The position numbers and the translations under genes are program-made. Shown here in pieces: positions 60,642-64,000 of a DNA stretch of 64,000 nucleotides. The notes under the pieces were generated by a model. It made no database searches. It was not told the origin of the DNA and was given only the letters and a program-made list of their open reading frames with translations. This DNA is from Sulfuriferula plumbiphila. GTDB lineage: Bacteria > Pseudomonadota > Gammaproteobacteria > Burkholderiales > Sulfuriferulaceae. Numbering within the stretch: the stretch's first letter is position 1; each line of letters starts with the position of its first letter. The stretch lies in assembly GCF_009938015.1 (NCBI RefSeq), contig NZ_AP021884.1:434001-498000 (forward strand), in the 5' to 3' direction.

Positions 60642-62060
60642 ATGACCACCGGATTGATGAAACGCACTGTCAGCACGGTGATGGCCGTGGTGCTTGTCCT
60701 CACTTCTGTTTCCGTATGCGCGGGGGATCTGAACAGCGAGGTGAACACCATGTTCAACAACCTCGGCGCGATCGGCAACTACACCTCGCCCGGCGCGTTT
60801 CGCGGCCAGACCTTCAACACCTACACCGGTGGCAGCCTGTTCATGCGCTCGCCCAACAAGGTCTACCAGCTCACGGCAATCCAGTTCCCGAGCGCCAAGG
60901 CCGGGTGCGGCGGCATCGATGTGTTCGGCGGCTCGTTCTCGCATATCTCGGCGACCGAATTCAAGAACATGTTGAGGAACATCACGGCGGCGCTGCCCGG
61001 CATTGCGTTTCAGCTTGCGCTGGAATCCGTCTCGCCGCTACTCGGCGGCCTGACAAAATGGGCCAAGGGTCTGGAGACATGGATCAACAATGCCCGCATC
61101 AACTCCTGCGAAACCGCAAAGGCCATCGTCAGCAGCGCCGCCGAAGCCGTCGGTTACAGTTCGCAGGAATCCTGCGCAGATCTCGCGGTCGAGATGGGAC
61201 TCGAGACGGATCGTGATGCGGCGCGTCGCCGCTGCGGCTCGGATCGCCCGGGCGTCCTCGCTTCTGCCCGCTCATCCGGTGACCCCAACATCCGCAACAA
61301 GGCTCCGTTCGTCGGCAATCTGACCTGGAAGGCGTTGCAGTACACCGGATCCTACCTCGATGACCAGGAGCGCGAACTCATCATGAGCATAGTGGGTACG
61401 ATCATCTACTACCCCGACGAGACGGGCCGCGATCCAGAACCGATTGCACCCACGATTACCTCGATCAGCCAGTTGCTGTATGGTCAGGCCGCAGCTTCCG
61501 GTACCGATGTCGTGCAACATCTGCTGAAGTGCAACGACTACACAAACTGCGATTCGGTCACGCTCAATACGAGTTACACCCATACCCCTTTCACCGCCAA
61601 GGTCGAGAACATGATGCGCTCGATCGCGTCGAAAATTGCCACTCGCACCGCCATTCCGAACAACTCCGCGGAGGTCGGTTTCGTCAATCAGACCACTGAG
61701 CCAGTCTACAAGATGCTCTCGATCGGCGCCACGATACCGGGTTCGGGACTGGCCGACAGCCTGATCGCCCAGTATCGCGATGTGATCGCCGCCGACTACG
61801 CCTATGTATTTCTCGATCGCAATCTTCGCCTGGGCATGGCCGCCCTCGATAAAGACTACACCCTGCAGCAGGTGCAGCGCGATCGGGCCAATGACATCCG
61901 CCGGCGCGCACAGGCCATGCTGTTGCAACTGGCCCAGGAGAAAAATCTGTTGAACCAAAAAGTAGGATCGTTCAAGGCGGTCTCAAGCCATCTTGAGCAA
62001 CTGGAGCGCCAATTACGTTCCAGCATGCCGCAGCAAGTGATAGACATGCTGGGGCGGTAG
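60642..62060 (+). CDS. traH: TraH, F-type pilus assembly protein
   Basis: A 472-residue protein with a signal peptide (cleavage near VCA-GDLN). NTMFNNLGAIGNYTSPGAFR and GGSLFMRSPNKVYQLTAIQF, then AGCGGIDVFGGSFSHIS, are the usual TraH landmarks. The C-terminal 70 residues form a coiled coil (KNLLNQKVGSFKAVSSHLEQ). Periplasmic/outer-membrane partner of TraF. ATG 60642 has TAGGAGC in front. Confidence 0.93.
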   Translation: MTTGLMKRTVSTVMAVVLVLTSVSVCAGDLNSEVNTMFNNLGAIGNYTSPGAFRGQTFNTYTGGSLFMRSPNKVYQLTAIQFPSAKAGCGGIDVFGGSFSHISATEFKNMLRNITAALPGIAFQLALESVSPLLGGLTKWAKGLETWINNARINSCETAKAIVSSAAEAVGYSSQESCADLAVEMGLETDRDAARRRCGSDRPGVLASARSSGDPNIRNKAPFVGNLTWKALQYTGSYLDDQERELIMSIVGTIIYYPDETGRDPEPIAPTITSISQLLYGQAAASGTDVVQHLLKCNDYTNCDSVTLNTSYTHTPFTAKVENMMRSIASKIATRTAIPNNSAEVGFVNQTTEPVYKMLSIGATIPGSGLADSLIAQYRDVIAADYAYVFLDRNLRLGMAALDKDYTLQQVQRDRANDIRRRAQAMLLQLAQEKNLLNQKVGSFKAVSSHLEQLERQLRSSMPQQVIDMLGR

Positions 62061-62109
62061 GCCGCCTACATGGCGAATTAGGCAGCGAAGAAAGACGAGA
62101 GGCGCGATC

Positions 62110-64000
62110 ATGTGGGAGATCTACGCGTACCAGAACTCGGACAGTCTCTTCGGCATCTTCAACGCCATTGCGGCCATCTTCGGTTCGAGCGATTACCTGA
62201 GCGCTGTGGCCGTGGTCGCATTCTGCGGCTTTGTCGCCGCGTTGATAGCATACGCGTTCGCCCCCGAAAAACTTCAGGGCTGGAAGTGGTTGGGCTCGGT
62301 GGTTCTGGTGTTCTCGATCCTGATCGTGCCCAAGGTCACGGTCGGCATCGTCGACAAGACCGGCGGCGCGCCGGTCAAGGTGGTCGCCAACGTGCCCTTC
62401 GGCGTGGCGATGTTCGGCGGCCTGACCAATATGATCGGTCATACGCTCACCGATCTCTTCGAGACCGCCTTTCAGGTCATTCCCGGCCCAGGCGCGCTGC
62501 CCAGCGAGCTGACCTATCAGAAAAACGGCCTGATGTTCGGCAACCGCCTCATCCGCGACACGCGCAACGTCGTCTTTCAGGATCCGGGCTTCAGAACCGA
62601 TCTGATCAACTTCATTCACAACTGCACGATGTACGACCTGATCGACGGCACGATCGACCCCGCCACGTTTTCCAGTTCTGCCGACGTTTGGAGCTTGATG
62701 GCCTCACCGAATCCGGCCCGATTCAGCACGCTCACCGCCTCGGGCGGTGCGGTCACAATCGATACTTGCCCGAACGTCTATCTCAACCTGAATGGCCGTA
62801 TTCCCGCTCAGATTACGCAAATACAAGGACGATTGGCTTTCCAGTTGAACCCGACACTACCCAGTGCCGCCGCGGCCGCGGTCATCGCGAGTCAGATACA
62901 GCAAGCCTACCTCAAGAACAGCATCGCCGACGCTGCGGCCACGGCTGCCGACCTGATTCGTCAGAACGCGGTCATCAACGCCATCAACGACACGAGCAAG
63001 ATCATCGGCCAAAAGGTGAATGACCCGGCTTCGATGATCCTGGCTGTCGGGCGTGCGCAGGCGGTGGCGCAAACGAATGCGTCGTGGCTCAACTACGGCA
63101 AGGTCGCCGAACAGGCGCTGCCGGTTTTTCGCAACGTCGTGGAAGCGGTGACCTATGCACTGTTCCCATTGTTCGTGCTGCTGCTCCTGCTCACCAGCGG
63201 CCGCGATACCATGCTCGCGGTAAAGTCGTACATCGCCATTCTGATCTGGATTCAATTGTGGCCGCCGCTCTATGCGGTTCTCAACTACATGGCGTCAATC
63301 TACGCATCCTACGATCTGGCCGCCGCCGCCGATCTTGGCGGCGGCCTCAAGGCACTTTCATTGCAGACTGCATCGACGATTTATTCCAGCGCGATCTCCG
63401 GCGAGGCGGTGGTCGGTTATCTCGTAATCAGCGTTCCCATCATTGCGTGGGCTGCGTTGAAGCGTATGGAAAACTTTGGCACGGCTCTGGTGGGGGGATT
63501 GTCCGGTCTGCAGGGCTCGTTGACTGGTGCGACAGGCGGCGCAGCAGCCGGCAACGTCAGCATGGGCAATGTATCCATGGATCAGATGCAACTCGCGCCG
63601 AACCGTACCTCGTCATTCATGAATACGTGGCAGGACGACATGACGGGCAATACCTTTTCTTCGAATGTTCTGAACGGACGTACCGGCGTCAGTCTCTTGC
63701 GCAACCAGGGTTTTGCGTCCCGGGTCGTGTCGATGAGAGTGTCCGAGCAGGATGTGACGGAGGCGAACAAGCAGGCGGATACCGCGCGCAGCGAGGCCAT
63801 CTCCGCCAACACGGAACGCTCGGCAATGCTGTCGGATACATTCACGCGTGGATTGGCCAAGTATCGGTCGTCGCGCAGCAGCGGCGGAACGACGTCCAGC
63901 AGCTTCGAGCAAATGGGTGAAAACCTGAATCGACTGGATCAAATCACCAAGGGCGTTTCTGACAGAACCGGACTCACGCAATCCCAAGTTGCTCAGATCG
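62110..64000 (+). CDS. traG: TraG, mating-pair stabilisation/entry-exclusion protein (3' end beyond window)
   Basis: The frame is open for 630 codons to the right edge. Three or four helices lie near the N-terminus (about 36-54, 60-80) and again at about 345-375 and 430-460, enclosing a periplasmic part of about 250 residues (LPSELTYQKNGLMFGNRLIR; NFIHNCTMYDLIDGTI), as in F TraG. After residue 490 a polar, Gln/Ser-rich region follows. In F plasmids the protein is over 900 residues, so about a third is missing here. It starts 50 bases after traH. Confidence 0.93.
   Translation, partial: MWEIYAYQNSDSLFGIFNAIAAIFGSSDYLSAVAVVAFCGFVAALIAYAFAPEKLQGWKWLGSVVLVFSILIVPKVTVGIVDKTGGAPVKVVANVPFGVAMFGGLTNMIGHTLTDLFETAFQVIPGPGALPSELTYQKNGLMFGNRLIRDTRNVVFQDPGFRTDLINFIHNCTMYDLIDGTIDPATFSSSADVWSLMASPNPARFSTLTASGGAVTIDTCPNVYLNLNGRIPAQITQIQGRLAFQLNPTLPSAAAAAVIASQIQQAYLKNSIADAAATAADLIRQNAVINAINDTSKIIGQKVNDPASMILAVGRAQAVAQTNASWLNYGKVAEQALPVFRNVVEAVTYALFPLFVLLLLLTSGRDTMLAVKSYIAILIWIQLWPPLYAVLNYMASIYASYDLAAAADLGGGLKALSLQTASTIYSSAISGEAVVGYLVISVPIIAWAALKRMENFGTALVGGLSGLQGSLTGATGGAAAGNVSMGNVSMDQMQLAPNRTSSFMNTWQDDMTGNTFSSNVLNGRTGVSLLRNQGFASRVVSMRVSEQDVTEANKQADTARSEAISANTERSAMLSDTFTRGLAKYRSSRSSGGTTSSSFEQMGENLNRLDQITKGVSDRTGLTQSQVAQI

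Noticed and set aside
1-64000. CRISPR array, tRNA, rRNA or replication origin
   Set aside because: No regularly spaced short repeats, cloverleaf, rRNA sequence or iteron cluster was seen; the only repeats are R1-R3, gene paralogues and IS ends.

Overview
The window looks like a GC-rich proteobacterial accessory region, probably betaproteobacterial. The reasons are arn-type lipid A genes, HME-type RND efflux, a c5-type cytochrome and an F-type conjugation system. No rRNA, tRNA or universally conserved marker gene is present, so the taxonomic guess is weak. The region is a metal-handling island built from many small modules, with abundant gene debris, followed by the start of the mating-pair-formation operon of a conjugative element.

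Bases 1-8500 hold a copper/metal block: a Met-rich protein, a glutaredoxin-like protein, an HMA chaperone, small DUF2933-like and DUF5676-like membrane proteins, a PPK2 polyphosphate kinase, an MFS pump, a P1B-type ATPase with a CPD metal motif, a rhodanese-like protein, and a possible copper-box operator before a broken cupredoxin. Bases 7.8-18.4 kb are a scrambled and partly deleted arn (aminoarabinose lipid A) locus: arnT fragments, intact ArnT-like transferases, arnC, an SMR::ArnB fusion and an arnA scrap. It is interleaved with an IS256-type element that itself carries an IS1111-type (IS110 family) element. A long repeat occurs three times here (9.9, 15.2 and 19.4 kb).

Bases 18.4-31 kb contain a lone Rieske protein, a complete CzcCBA/CusCBA-like RND operon with a small periplasmic protein, a DsbA-like protein with a CxxC membrane protein, a PII-like protein, and a run of small membrane or metal-binding proteins, several of them broken. 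Bases 31-41 kb repeat the small-module theme (Met-rich, SHOCT, DUF2933-like, DUF5676-like, YHS). They also hold the most unusual genes: a 942-residue SDR / heavy-metal-binding / SPW / VKOR fusion next to a membrane-anchored cytochrome c, and a chimera of glucose-6-phosphate dehydrogenase with the tail of glucan phosphorylase. An HD-GYP phosphodiesterase and an HMA/thioredoxin pair follow. A cfa gene interrupted by an IS1380-type element closes this part.

From 43.8 kb to the right edge, tightly packed plus-strand genes encode an F-type type IV secretion/conjugation apparatus: a transglycosylase, an OmpA-like lipoprotein, pilin, TraL, E, K, B, DsbC-like, V, C, TrbI, TraF-type peptidase, TraW, U, TrbC, TraN, TraF, TraH and TraG (cut by the window end). 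No relaxase, coupling protein or integrase lies in the window, so the metal island is probably cargo of, or next to, an integrative conjugative element or plasmid whose other modules lie outside.
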